Notes: a model not told the origin generated them from the sequence alone. Positions 17,114 through 26,357 are shown, counted from the stretch's first letter. The stretch is 57,870 nucleotides of DNA from an uncultured Bacteroidales bacterium (GCA_937960415.1 CALGPK010000038.1:1-57870), one strand, 5' to 3'. Translations and numbers: made by a program.

Positions 17114-19206
17114 AAGTCAACAAAATAATATCCGTTTTTGCATTATTATTATTTGCATTCAGTATTGTTTATGCTCAACCTATTTTATTGAAATTAACGT
17201 ATAACTCATTTGTTGCTGAAGCCTATCAACACGTTAATAATATTAAAAATTACGACACTATTCGCATACCATTTTTTGATGATTTTTCACAAACAACAGT
17301 ATATCCATCCAATTCTCTTTGGTTAGATCAACATGTTTACGTCAATCGTACATTCGGTAAAAATGCACCAACTATAGGTGTAGCAACTTTTGATATTATA
17401 AACATGGCAGGAGAAATTTATTCACATGCTTCTCAAACACCTTTTGTAGCAGACTATTTAACTTCGAAGCCTATCAATCTTTCCTATTATACTACGCAGA
17501 ATCCTTTTACCATATCTACTCAATTATTATATTATTACGAAACGGCAAAAAACACATATCATCCATCGGATTCGCTCTTTTACAAAAGTGGTAACTTTAT
17601 GCTCAATTGCAATTTGCATGCTACTACTTATAATACATCTATGAACATTTATTTTGGTCATTCTAAAATAGATGTCAGCGATTCGTTGTATTATTTCGAC
17701 AATAGTCTAATGCAATATGTTCATATAGAACGTTTTTTCTACCATTACTATACGGTTGGCGATTCTATTTATTTTAGTTTTTTCTACCAGGGTAAAGGTA
17801 ATGGAGGCAATGCCCCCGAAACTACTGATTCGCTTGTGTTACAATTTAAAACACCGGACAATACATGGAAAAACGTTTGGTCGGCAAAAGGCGAATCGAG
17901 CGAAACATTCAAACGAGTCATGATCCCTATTCGCGATACCATTTGGCTTAAAAAAGGATTTCAATTTAGGTTTTACAACTACGGAAGTTTAGGTTCGTTG
18001 ACAAGTCCCAGTTTTGCCAGCAATGTTGATTTTTGGAACATCGACTATGTTTATCTGAATAAAAACCGACACATTAACGATACGATTTTTCCCGATGTTG
18101 CTATCAGTCAGTACTTACGTTCGTATATTAAAGAACCATTTGTTAGTGTTCCGTGGGATCATTATAAACAAGACCAGTCGTTGCAAATAGATACTGTTCG
18201 TTTGCAATATTACAATTTCTCCGACGATATAGTTAATGTACAGCGTATTCAGAAAATATATAATATTACTACTCAACAACTTATAAAAGTTGATTCACTT
18301 GGTAATGAAAATATTGCTCCTTTTTCGTATTTCGATTTTAAACGAAAAACAACTCCTAACTATTTTCCATCGAATAACGAATCTGAATCTATTTTTGAAA
18401 TAACCACTTACTTATCGGCACCGGCTCTTCAATCGTTCGATTACATGCAATGGAACGATACGCTTCGCTCCTTTCAAGTATTCCGAAATTATTATGCCAT
18501 TGACGACGGAACTGCTGAATATGGAATAGGTATAGCTGGCACTGGTGCTCAAAATGCTCAAATGGCTATGATGTTTAAACCTATGATAGCCGATACTCTT
18601 AGAGGAGTTTACATGTATTTCAACCGCACCTTAAACAATGCCAGTCAAAAATATTTTTATCTTACCATTTGGAAATGCAATAAAGGTAAGCCCGGACAAA
18701 TCATTTTGAAGAAACAGGGTTATAAACCCGAGTATCATGGTATTAACCAGTTTCATTATTATTCACTCGATACTGCTATTTATGTAAATGATACTATTTT
18801 TATTGGCTGGACTCAAACAACAACTGATTTGCTAAATCTTGGTTTTGACCTTAATTACGACTATTCTTCCTACATTTTCTACAACCTTACCGGAGTTTGG
18901 ACCAAACTACCCTATGCTGGTACACTTATGATTCGTCCTGTTTTTAGCAGAGATGCTACTATTGGCTTTAATGAAACATTTGTCAATAATTACATAAAAT
19001 GTTATCCCAATCCTGCAACCCAGTTTATTTTTATTGATTCTGATAAACCTACCTCTTACAAGTTGTTCGACATTACGGGAAAAATTCTTTTAACGGGCAA
19101 TGAAAAAATGATAGATATTTCTAATATGTCCAATGGCTTATATTTTGTACATATAAGTAGCGAAAACTCATCTAAAATATTTAAGATAATGATACAGCAC
19201 CCATGA
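17110..19206 (+). CDS. T9SS type A sorting domain-containing secreted protein
   Basis: A 698-residue protein with a signal peptide (MKVNKIISVFALLLFAFSIVYAQ), a long region without recognisable catalytic motif but rich in aromatic residues and predicted beta strands (about 25-615), and a type A T9SS sorting domain at the C terminus. That domain starts near YPNPATQFIFIDSDK, continues with YKLFDITGKIL and NGLYFVHIS, and ends KIFKIMIQHP. It should be exported to the outer surface or medium. The gene is locked between the PASTA gene and rluD by 4-base overlaps on both sides, so it is part of a fixed operon. Its function is unknown. Confidence 0.85.
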   Translation: MKVNKIISVFALLLFAFSIVYAQPILLKLTYNSFVAEAYQHVNNIKNYDTIRIPFFDDFSQTTVYPSNSLWLDQHVYVNRTFGKNAPTIGVATFDIINMAGEIYSHASQTPFVADYLTSKPINLSYYTTQNPFTISTQLLYYYETAKNTYHPSDSLFYKSGNFMLNCNLHATTYNTSMNIYFGHSKIDVSDSLYYFDNSLMQYVHIERFFYHYYTVGDSIYFSFFYQGKGNGGNAPETTDSLVLQFKTPDNTWKNVWSAKGESSETFKRVMIPIRDTIWLKKGFQFRFYNYGSLGSLTSPSFASNVDFWNIDYVYLNKNRHINDTIFPDVAISQYLRSYIKEPFVSVPWDHYKQDQSLQIDTVRLQYYNFSDDIVNVQRIQKIYNITTQQLIKVDSLGNENIAPFSYFDFKRKTTPNYFPSNNESESIFEITTYLSAPALQSFDYMQWNDTLRSFQVFRNYYAIDDGTAEYGIGIAGTGAQNAQMAMMFKPMIADTLRGVYMYFNRTLNNASQKYFYLTIWKCNKGKPGQIILKKQGYKPEYHGINQFHYYSLDTAIYVNDTIFIGWTQTTTDLLNLGFDLNYDYSSYIFYNLTGVWTKLPYAGTLMIRPVFSRDATIGFNETFVNNYIKCYPNPATQFIFIDSDKPTSYKLFDITGKILLTGNEKMIDISNMSNGLYFVHISSENSSKIFKIMIQHP

Positions 19207-20237
19207 TAAACGATGAATTTGATTTAGAGATTGGACAGGACGAAAATCAGGAATATTACGAACATCACAAAATTGTTGTAGATAAAGGTCAAACTCCAAT
19301 TCGAATTGACAAATTTCTGGTCAATCGTATCAATCAAGTTTCGCGTAATAGAATCCAGCAGGCAGCCGAAGCCAGTTGTATTATCGTTAATGGTAAGCCT
19401 GTTAAATCAAACTATAAAGTTAAACCTTACGATGAAATTAGCATTGTACTCCCCTATCCTCCTAACGAGTACGAATTAATACCCGAAAACATACCTCTGA
19501 ATATAATATACGAAGACGAAGATCTGCTGGTTGTAAATAAACCTGCCGGAATGGTTGTTCATCCGGCTAAAGGAAATTATTATGGAACACTTATAAACGG
19601 GCTTTTATATCATTTTGAATCGCCCAGTAATTCAAACAGTATTAGACCCGGTTTAGTTCATCGCATCGATAAAGATACCAGCGGTTTACTTGTTGTTGCC
19701 AAAAACGATTTTGCTCATGCTCACCTTGCCAATCAGTTTTTTCATAAAACAACCGGACGAACCTACTGGGCTTTAGTTTGGGGTAATTTTGAAAAAAATG
19801 AAGGAACCATTGTCGGCAATATTGGACGTTCGCAAAAAGATCGTAAAAAAATGACCGTTTATACCGATGGAAATACCGGGAAAACAGCAATTACACATTA
19901 TAAAGTTTTAAAGGACTATCATTTTGTAAGTCTTGTAGAATGCAAACTTGAAACTGGAAGAACACATCAAATACGAGCACATTTTGAATATATTAAACAC
20001 CCCTTATTTAATGACGAAAAATATGGAGGAAATAAAATTGTTAAATTCTCAACTGCACCAAAATTTAAGCAATTTATCGAAAATTGCTTTAAAATAATGC
20101 CTCGTCATGCTCTTCACGCAAAAAGTTTATCATTTATACATCCAAGAACAAAAAAAAAGCTTTTGTTTGATTCGGAACTACCCGATGATTTTAAAAATTT
20201 GCTTGAAAAATGGGATGTATATACTATAAGTATTTGA
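19203..20237 (+). CDS. rluD: RluA/RluD family 23S rRNA pseudouridine synthase
   Basis: A 344-residue enzyme with an N-terminal S4 RNA-binding domain (about 31-90, IRIDKFLVNRINQVSRNRIQ and GKPVKSNYKV) and a pseudouridine synthase domain. The catalytic aspartate is D156 in HRIDKDTSGLLVVAKN, and LETGRTHQIRAHF and HALHAKSLSFIHP also match the family. RluD isomerises uridines in helix 69 of 23S rRNA; the RluD rather than RluC assignment rests on overall length and the S4 domain, so position specificity is inferred. It is translationally coupled to the upstream T9SS gene. Confidence 0.92.
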   Translation: MINDEFDLEIGQDENQEYYEHHKIVVDKGQTPIRIDKFLVNRINQVSRNRIQQAAEASCIIVNGKPVKSNYKVKPYDEISIVLPYPPNEYELIPENIPLNIIYEDEDLLVVNKPAGMVVHPAKGNYYGTLINGLLYHFESPSNSNSIRPGLVHRIDKDTSGLLVVAKNDFAHAHLANQFFHKTTGRTYWALVWGNFEKNEGTIVGNIGRSQKDRKKMTVYTDGNTGKTAITHYKVLKDYHFVSLVECKLETGRTHQIRAHFEYIKHPLFNDEKYGGNKIVKFSTAPKFKQFIENCFKIMPRHALHAKSLSFIHPRTKKKLLFDSELPDDFKNLLEKWDVYTISI

Positions 20238-20300
20238 AATTTAATAATTTATAATTTTATATTTTTTTCAAAAAAGAGAATAACGTGTTGAAAAGCTTTT

Positions 20301-20308
20301 TAATTTTG
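20301..20308 (+). promoter_or_regulatory. -7 promoter box of the small lipoprotein gene
   Basis: TAATTTTG matches TAnnTTTG and ends 26 bases before the ATG at 20335. Immediately upstream lies the palindrome AAAAGCTTTT (20291-20300). With the terminator at 20619-20648 this makes the lipoprotein gene a likely single-gene transcript. Confidence 0.5.
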
Positions 20309-20334
20309 CGAAGCCAAATTTAATTAAAAACCCT

Positions 20335-20595
20335 ATGAAAAAGTTATTTGGAATTTTAATGATTGCAGGCATGATGTCGTTTGTTGCCTGTGGACCAAGT
20401 GCTGAAGAAAAAGCAGCAGAACAAGCTCGCTTAGATTCATTAAGAAAAGATTCTTTAATGAAAGATTCTATTGCTAAAGCTGAAGCAGAACAAGCTCGTT
20501 TAGACAGCATTGAAAAAGCAAGACAAGATTCTATTGCAAAAGCACAGGCTGATTCAATTGCTGCTGCTGAAGCTAAAAAAAGAAAAAAGAAATAA
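20335..20595 (+). CDS. Small Ala/Lys-rich lipoprotein with polybasic C-terminus
   Basis: An 86-residue protein. MKKLFGILMIAGMMSFVAC is a lipoprotein signal with the lipidated cysteine at C19. The mature part is a highly charged helix (about 22-80) built from near repeats: AEQARLDS occurs at 28-35 and 51-58, and DSIAKA at 44-49 and 65-70. It ends in KKRKKK. Acidic residues at 24-25 follow the cysteine closely, which in some Bacteroidota marks surface-exposed lipoproteins. It has its own -7 box and a strong terminator, so it is probably abundantly made alone. The shape (lipid anchor, helix, C-terminal lysines) recalls Braun's lipoprotein, but there is no sequence proof of peptidoglycan attachment. 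Low-complexity coding makes homology calls unreliable. Confidence 0.8.
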   Translation: MKKLFGILMIAGMMSFVACGPSAEEKAAEQARLDSLRKDSLMKDSIAKAEAEQARLDSIEKARQDSIAKAQADSIAAAEAKKRKKK

Positions 20596-20618
20596 CAAAG
20601 CGACTTGTTCATTAACCT

Positions 20619-20648
20619 AAAAAGCTGTCTTTTTTAAGACAGCTTTTT
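20619..20648 (+). terminator. Intrinsic terminator after the small lipoprotein gene
   Basis: A 13-bp perfect stem, AAAAAGCTGTCTT (20619-20631) with AAGACAGCTTTTT (20636-20648), closes over a TTTT loop and is followed by T-rich sequence. It ends the lipoprotein transcript and insulates recG. Confidence 0.88.
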
Positions 20649-20665
20649 TGTTTTATAATAATACT

Positions 20666-20673
20666 TATATTTG
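20666..20673 (+). promoter_or_regulatory. -7 promoter box of recG
   Basis: TATATTTG matches TAnnTTTG and lies 39 bases before the recG ATG. A TTTG at 20647-20650 is present upstream but with only 15 bases between, shorter than usual. Confidence 0.5.
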
Positions 20674-20712
20674 CCTTGATTTTAAACTCTGCGTTGCTTC
20701 TTATCTCAAAAT

Positions 20713-22809
20713 ATGTCTTTAAACGATAGTATTCAATATGTTCCGGGAGTAGGTCCTAAACGGGCAGAACTATTAAAAAAGCATTTAAACATATTTACTA
20801 TACAGGATTTGCTATATTATTTTCCTTACAAATACATCGATAGAAGCAAGTTTTATTTAATTAACGAGCTAAACAGTGAATTGCCGATTGTTCAAATTAA
20901 AGGAAAGATCATAGATTATAAAATTCTTGGTGAAAAAAAAACGAAAAGATTAATTGCAACTTTTGCCGATGCCACCGGGACTATTGAACTTATTTGGTTT
21001 AATAGCTTTGAGTGGATACAAAAAAATTACCCCCCTTTTACCGAACTGGTTGTTTTGGGTAAACCTAATGAATTTAACCACAATCTTTACATTACACACC
21101 CCGAAATAGAATTTTGGGAAACATTTCAAAATAGCCTTATACAAACTCTTCAACCTCAATATACCATACCCGAAAAATTAAAAAAACATGGTATAAGCAA
21201 TAAAGTTTTTAACAAAATAATTCAAACAGTAATAAAGCAATATTTATCTTATGTAAAAGAAACTTTACCCGATATCGTTATTCAACGAAATAAGCTAAGT
21301 TCATTGACAAACGCATTGGTAAATATACATTTCCCCGAAAATAATCAGAAAAAGGAAGAAGCTATTTATCGCTTAAAGTTCGAGGAACTTTTTTACATTC
21401 AACTACAAATATTGTATTTAAAATATTATCGAAAACATAATATTTCGGGATTTCTCATTACAAAAGATAAAGACAAATTAGTAAAACTGCTCTATAAGCA
21501 ATTGCCTTTTAAACTCACACAAGCCCAAATAAAAGTTTTAAGCGACATAAGACATGATTTTGCTTCAGGAAAACAAATGAATCGGTTGCTGCAAGGCGAT
21601 GTTGGTAGTGGAAAAACGGTGGTTGCTTTGTTGGCTATGTTGATGGCTGTCGATAACGGCTATCAGGCAGCACTTATGGCACCCACCGAAATTCTGGCTC
21701 AACAACATTACCAAACACTGTGTGAACTATGCAAAAATTTGCCACTAAACATTGAATTACTAACAGGTTCGACAAAAACATCGCAACGAAAACATATTCA
21801 CAAAGGATTAGTTAATGGCACTATCAACATACTCATAGGCACACATGCTTTAATCGAAGACAAGGTTTGTTTTGCCAATTTAGGTTTCGTTGTTATTGAT
21901 GAGCAGCACCGATTTGGCGTAGCACAGCGTGCCAAATTGTGGCAAAAAAACACGAACGAACCTCATGTATTGGTTATGACTGCCACCCCTATTCCTCGAA
22001 CCCTTGCCATGACCATATATGGCGATTTGGACGTCTCGGTAATTGACGAATTGCCTCCCGGACGAAAACCTATAAAAACTATTCATTTAGACGACAGTAA
22101 ACGGCTTAAATTGTTTCAGTTTTTACACAGCCAAATCCAAAAAGGTCGACAAATTTATGTGGTTTTTCCAATCATCAAAGAATCAGAAACATTAGTTTCG
22201 CTCAAGGATCTCGAAGATGGTTACGAAAGTTATTCTCGTGAATTTCCACCACCTAAATACGTGATTGCGGTTGTACATGGACAAATGAAACCACAAGAAA
22301 AAGATTTTTCGATGCAACTTTTTGCAAGCGGTAAAGCACATATTTTAATTGCAACAACTGTAATTGAAGTTGGCGTCAATGTACCTAACGCTTCGGTAAT
22401 GGTAATCGAAAGCGCCGAACGCTTTGGGTTATCTCAGCTCCATCAACTTCGCGGTAGAGTTGGGCGTGGCAGCGAACAGTCGTACTGCATTCTGATGACC
22501 AAAAACCAACTAAGCAAAGAAGCCAATATGCGTATCCAAACCCTATGCGAATCGAACGACGGTTTTTACATTGCCGAAAAAGACCTTGAACTTAGAGGAC
22601 CCGGAGACCTTGAAGGAACACAACAAAGTGGTATGCCATTTGACCTTAAAATAGCTCGTTATTCAGGCGATGAACACATCCTTATTCGAGCAAAAAACGA
22701 AGCAGAATTTATATTACAACAAAGCCCTGATTTGAATCAATACCCTATTTTACAACATACGTTAAAAAAACTCAAGAACGAAAAAATTGATTGGAGTAAA
22801 ATTAGTTAA
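20713..22809 (+). CDS. recG: ATP-dependent DNA helicase RecG
   Basis: A 698-residue helicase of normal family length. The N-terminal wedge/OB region (about 55-150) is followed by a superfamily 2 helicase core with Walker A GDVGSGKT (295-302), the family-typical DEQH box (396-399, VVIDEQHRFGV), TATPIPRTLAMT and a C-terminal helicase half ending in FGLSQLHQLRGRVGRG and ELRGPGDLEGTQQSG. RecG remodels stalled replication forks and branch-migrates Holliday junctions. It sits alone between the lipoprotein terminator and gldF. Confidence 0.97.
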   Translation: MSLNDSIQYVPGVGPKRAELLKKHLNIFTIQDLLYYFPYKYIDRSKFYLINELNSELPIVQIKGKIIDYKILGEKKTKRLIATFADATGTIELIWFNSFEWIQKNYPPFTELVVLGKPNEFNHNLYITHPEIEFWETFQNSLIQTLQPQYTIPEKLKKHGISNKVFNKIIQTVIKQYLSYVKETLPDIVIQRNKLSSLTNALVNIHFPENNQKKEEAIYRLKFEELFYIQLQILYLKYYRKHNISGFLITKDKDKLVKLLYKQLPFKLTQAQIKVLSDIRHDFASGKQMNRLLQGDVGSGKTVVALLAMLMAVDNGYQAALMAPTEILAQQHYQTLCELCKNLPLNIELLTGSTKTSQRKHIHKGLVNGTINILIGTHALIEDKVCFANLGFVVIDEQHRFGVAQRAKLWQKNTNEPHVLVMTATPIPRTLAMTIYGDLDVSVIDELPPGRKPIKTIHLDDSKRLKLFQFLHSQIQKGRQIYVVFPIIKESETLVSLKDLEDGYESYSREFPPPKYVIAVVHGQMKPQEKDFSMQLFASGKAHILIATTVIEVGVNVPNASVMVIESAERFGLSQLHQLRGRVGRGSEQSYCILMTKNQLSKEANMRIQTLCESNDGFYIAEKDLELRGPGDLEGTQQSGMPFDLKIARYSGDEHILIRAKNEAEFILQQSPDLNQYPILQHTLKKLKNEKIDWSKIS

Positions 22810-22824
22810 AGCATACAAAATCGT

Positions 22825-22832
22825 TATTTTTG
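22825..22832 (+). promoter_or_regulatory. -7 promoter box of the gldF-gldG operon
   Basis: TATTTTTG matches TAnnTTTG and ends 18 bases before the ATG at 22851. The TTG at 22830 that would open a longer gldF frame is the end of this box. Confidence 0.6.
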
Positions 22833-22850
22833 CAAGCCAAAATCTTATTT

Positions 22851-23585
22851 ATGAAACCACTCTTAATGAAAGAATTTTCAGCATTTTTTGCATCAGTAAC
22901 GGGCTATCTTATTATTATCATTTTCCTGATTATTTTAGGTTTATTTACATGGGTTTTTCCGGGAAACTTCAATTTACTCGATATGGGTTATGCCAATTTG
23001 GACACAATATTTATTCTTTCTCCATGGATCTTTTTGTTTTTAGTACCAGCCGTTACCATGCGTATGTTCAGCGAAGAACGCAAATCGGGTACGCTCGATA
23101 TGTTAATTACTCGTCCTATCAGCGATTTGACCATTGTATGGGCTAAATTTTTTACAGGATTGTTACTTGTTGTAGTAGCCCTATTGCCCACATGGTTGTA
23201 TTATATTACTATTCATTATTTGGGAAATCCAGTAGGTAATATCGACAGTGGTGCTACATGGGGTTCTTATTTGGGGCTTATTTTTCTGGCGGCTATTTAT
23301 GTCGCCATCGGACTTTTTGCATCTTCGCTATCTGACAATCAAATCATAGCCTTTTTATTAGCTGCAGTTTTAAGTTTTGTATTCTTCTTCGGATTCGATG
23401 CATTAGGTAGTCTGCCATTTTTCTCCGATATATCGAGCATAATTTACAACCTTGGCATTAGCGAACATTATAAGTCTATTAGTCGTGGCGTTGTAGATTC
23501 CAGAGACATTATATATTTTGTAAGTATCATTCTATTCTTCATTTTATTAACCAAAACAAAACTTACAAGCAGAAAATGGAAGTAA
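22851..23585 (+). CDS. gldF: Gliding-type ABC transporter permease subunit GldF
   Basis: A 244-residue protein with six membrane helices and the typical GldF opening MKPLLMKEFSAFFASVTGYL. It also carries EERKSGTLDMLITRPISDLTIVWAKF, the conserved cytoplasmic loop of ABC-2 permeases (EExxGTLdxLlt). With GldA (ATPase, at 40.2 kb) and GldG it forms an ABC system that is needed for gliding in Flavobacterium and is also found in many non-gliding Bacteroidota. A TTG seven codons upstream is inside the promoter box, so the ATG at 22851 is preferred. It overlaps gldG by 10 bases. Confidence 0.9.
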   Translation: MKPLLMKEFSAFFASVTGYLIIIIFLIILGLFTWVFPGNFNLLDMGYANLDTIFILSPWIFLFLVPAVTMRMFSEERKSGTLDMLITRPISDLTIVWAKFFTGLLLVVVALLPTWLYYITIHYLGNPVGNIDSGATWGSYLGLIFLAAIYVAIGLFASSLSDNQIIAFLLAAVLSFVFFFGFDALGSLPFFSDISSIIYNLGISEHYKSISRGVVDSRDIIYFVSIILFFILLTKTKLTSRKWK

Positions 23586-25360
23586 TAAAAACACCTACCA
23601 GAAAACAGTTTAAAAATCAATCGTATCGAGATTTGACGATACTTTTGCTTATTATTCTTTTGATTAATTACATAGCTTCATATTTTTTTTTCAGAATTGA
23701 TTTAACTGCTGAAAAAAGATATACCTTAACCGAAACAACTAAAAATATATTAAAAAACCTGAATGACATTGTTTATGTAAAAATTTATCTCGATGGTGAT
23801 TTGCCTTACGGATTTCTTCGTTTAAAAAAAGGAATAAAAGAGACTTTAGATGAGTTTCGTTCGTATGCCGGCGACAATATACAATACGACTTTATCGATC
23901 CGACTAGTTTAAAAGACAAAAAAGCACAGAAAGACCTTCAAAAACAGTTATATAGGATGGGTTTAATGCCCACCAATATTCAAGAAAAAGACAAAGATGG
24001 TAAAATTATTCAACGCATCATTTTCCCCGGTGCTGTAATTTCCTATGCGGGTCAAGAAATAGCTGTAAATTTATTAAAAAATAATATCAGCCGTACTCCC
24101 GAAGAAAATCTTAATGCATCGATTGAAGAAATTGAATTTTCGCTTATACAAAGTATTAGAAAACTTAAAAACGATTTCGGTCAGCGTATAGCTTTTATCG
24201 AAGGACATGGCGAATTAAACGAATGGGAGGTTGCCGATATTGCCAATGCTTTGTCCGAATACTACAGCGTTGAACGTGTCCGTATAGATAGCCAAATCAG
24301 CAGCTTATCTGCCCGAATTATAGATACAACTACACAAAATATTCGAGTACAGAACAAATACGATTTAATTATCATTGCTAATCCTCGTCAACCTTTTAAC
24401 GAGTACGACAAATACATTATAGACCAATACATTATGTATGGTGGAAAAGTTATTTGGATTATAGATGGAGTAGATGCCAATATAGACAGTCTTGCTTATC
24501 ATAGTTCTATGATTGGTACTATTCACAACCTAAATATAAGCGATCAGTTGTTTAAGTACGGTGCACGTGTAAACCCTAACCTTATACAAGACGTGCAGTG
24601 TGCTATTATACCGGTAAACACTGCGTTGGCAGGCAATCAGCCTCAATTTACTCCTGCTCCATGGATTTATTTTCCCTTGCTTTTGCCCAATACCGAGCAT
24701 CCGGTTGGCAAAAATGTCAACGTAGTAAAAGGTCAGTTTGTTTCAAGTGTTGACCCTGTGGGCGAAGAGCCTGATATCAAGAAGACCATTTTACTTACTT
24801 CATCTTTAAATTCACGGGTTATTAATGCACCTATGCAAATTAGTTTAGGTATAATTAAACAAAAAATCAGACCAGAATTTTTTACCAAATCGTATTTACC
24901 GGCAGCTGTTTTACTCGAAGGACGTTTTAAAAGTTTGTATTTAAATCGTTTAGCCCCTGAAATGTATGCATATAAGGAAATTGCATTTAAAGAAGAAAGT
25001 TTTTACACACAACTGGCAATCATTGGCGATGGCGATATTATTCGAAATCATGTTAAACGACTGGGCTTAAATCAAAGCCCATTACCGCTTGGCTACGACC
25101 GATATACCGGAGAAACATTCGGCAACAAAGAGTTTTTAATGAATTTAATTTCATACATGCTCGACAGTAAAAATTTTACCGAATTGCATTCAAAAAGCAT
25201 ACAGCTACGCTTACTTAATCGTCAGTTAGTAGACGAATATCGCACACATATACAAGTAATTAACATTATGTTACCTGTCATTATATTCGTTTTTATAGGT
25301 ATTGGTATAACATATTTCAGAAAACGAAAATTTTCAAAAAAATATATGCACCATGAATAA
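23576..25360 (+). CDS. gldG: Gliding-type ABC transporter substrate-binding/auxiliary subunit GldG
   Basis: A 594-residue protein with an N-terminal membrane helix (about 17-39, LTILLLIILLINYIASYFFF) preceding RIDLTAEKRYTLTETTKNIL, the signature of GldG/ABC_transp_aux proteins. A large periplasmic domain (about 45-550) includes IAFIEGHGELNEWEVADI and IIANPRQPFNEYDKYIIDQY, and a C-terminal helix (about 560-583) ends it. It works with GldF and GldA. The gene overlaps gldF and the next DUF4340-like gene (8 bases), so the three form one operon. Confidence 0.9.
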   Translation: MEVIKTPTRKQFKNQSYRDLTILLLIILLINYIASYFFFRIDLTAEKRYTLTETTKNILKNLNDIVYVKIYLDGDLPYGFLRLKKGIKETLDEFRSYAGDNIQYDFIDPTSLKDKKAQKDLQKQLYRMGLMPTNIQEKDKDGKIIQRIIFPGAVISYAGQEIAVNLLKNNISRTPEENLNASIEEIEFSLIQSIRKLKNDFGQRIAFIEGHGELNEWEVADIANALSEYYSVERVRIDSQISSLSARIIDTTTQNIRVQNKYDLIIIANPRQPFNEYDKYIIDQYIMYGGKVIWIIDGVDANIDSLAYHSSMIGTIHNLNISDQLFKYGARVNPNLIQDVQCAIIPVNTALAGNQPQFTPAPWIYFPLLLPNTEHPVGKNVNVVKGQFVSSVDPVGEEPDIKKTILLTSSLNSRVINAPMQISLGIIKQKIRPEFFTKSYLPAAVLLEGRFKSLYLNRLAPEMYAYKEIAFKEESFYTQLAIIGDGDIIRNHVKRLGLNQSPLPLGYDRYTGETFGNKEFLMNLISYMLDSKNFTELHSKSIQLRLLNRQLVDEYRTHIQVINIMLPVIIFVFIGIGITYFRKRKFSKKYMHHE

Positions 25361-26351
25361 AAAAATTTGGCTTTATCTTGTTTTTATTGTTTTGTTAATA
25401 TTTTCGGCTGTTATCTTTTTTACCAATCAATATGGCACAATTAAAAAAGAACTTAGAGATTTTGCCTACGAAGATACTGCGTCAATCAACAAAATTTTCC
25501 TTGCCAATAAGAATAACGAAACCATTTTACTAGAACGTATAAGTTTAAACAAATGGATGGTAAATAAAAAATATGTAGCTCGTGCCGATGCTATTAAAGT
25601 CCTTCTGGAAACTATTGCTTCTATTGATGTAAAATCTCCAGTACCCAAAAAATCGTTGGAACAAGTAACAAAGCTACTAGCTACACGTTCAACAAAAGTA
25701 GAACTATACGCCAACAACAAACTTGTAAAAACGTATTACGTTGGCGATCCAACCCCCGATCATTTGGGGACGTATATGATACTCGAAAATTCGTCAGTGC
25801 CCTTTATTGTACACAAACCGGGCTTCATGGGATATTTAACCATTCGTTATTTCACCGACGAAACAGAATGGCGCGATGTAAGTATATTTCCTATTCCTAT
25901 CCCGCAAGTATATTCTATAAGTGTAGAATATCCTCAGAAAATAGAAAATTCCTATACCATAGTTCGCAAATCGGCTCGTCAATACGAATTGTATAATTTT
26001 AAAAACGAACCCATTAAAAATTTCGATACCATTTTGGCAAAAGAAACAGCTATTTCCATTATAAAATCGAAAATTTCGCGATGGATAACTAAAACGTCAA
26101 AGTACAAAATCGATTCACTTAAAAACTACAAGCCTATAGCCAATATTCATCTGAAAACCGTTGATGGAAAAAAACATCTATTAAGTCTTTATCAAAAAGC
26201 ATTTATTGATAGAGACACAAACAACAATATAATAGCCGAGCCCGACCCCGATACCATGTACGGAATTATTAATGAAAACGAAATTACTTTGTGCCAATAC
26301 TTCACTTTCGACCCAATTTTAATAAAGATTACCGATTTTATTAAAAAATAA
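25353..26351 (+). CDS. DUF4340-like membrane-anchored protein linked to gldFG
   Basis: A 332-residue protein with one N-terminal membrane helix (about 5-24) and a periplasmic remainder resembling DUF4340 proteins. It shows the pattern ISLNKWMVNKKYVARADAIKVLLETI, KTYYVGDPTPDHLGTYMIL and RYFTDETEWRDVSIFPI, where the family's repeated strand-helix units occur. DUF4340 genes often follow ABC_transp_aux genes, as here, suggesting an accessory role in the GldFG transporter. The molecular function is unknown. Overlap with gldG supports co-translation. Confidence 0.75.
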   Translation: MNKKIWLYLVFIVLLIFSAVIFFTNQYGTIKKELRDFAYEDTASINKIFLANKNNETILLERISLNKWMVNKKYVARADAIKVLLETIASIDVKSPVPKKSLEQVTKLLATRSTKVELYANNKLVKTYYVGDPTPDHLGTYMILENSSVPFIVHKPGFMGYLTIRYFTDETEWRDVSIFPIPIPQVYSISVEYPQKIENSYTIVRKSARQYELYNFKNEPIKNFDTILAKETAISIIKSKISRWITKTSKYKIDSLKNYKPIANIHLKTVDGKKHLLSLYQKAFIDRDTNNNIIAEPDPDTMYGIINENEITLCQYFTFDPILIKITDFIKK

Positions 26352-26357
26352 ACTTTT

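Noticed and set aside
20268-20612. A 114-codon frame antisense to the small lipoprotein gene
   Set aside because: It mirrors the low-complexity repeat of the lipoprotein gene, giving an Ala/Ser-rich product. The sense frame has signal peptide, promoter and terminator support.
22787-23146. A 119-codon frame spanning the recG end and gldF start
   Set aside because: It overlaps two firmly identified genes in another frame, and its composition is not protein-like.
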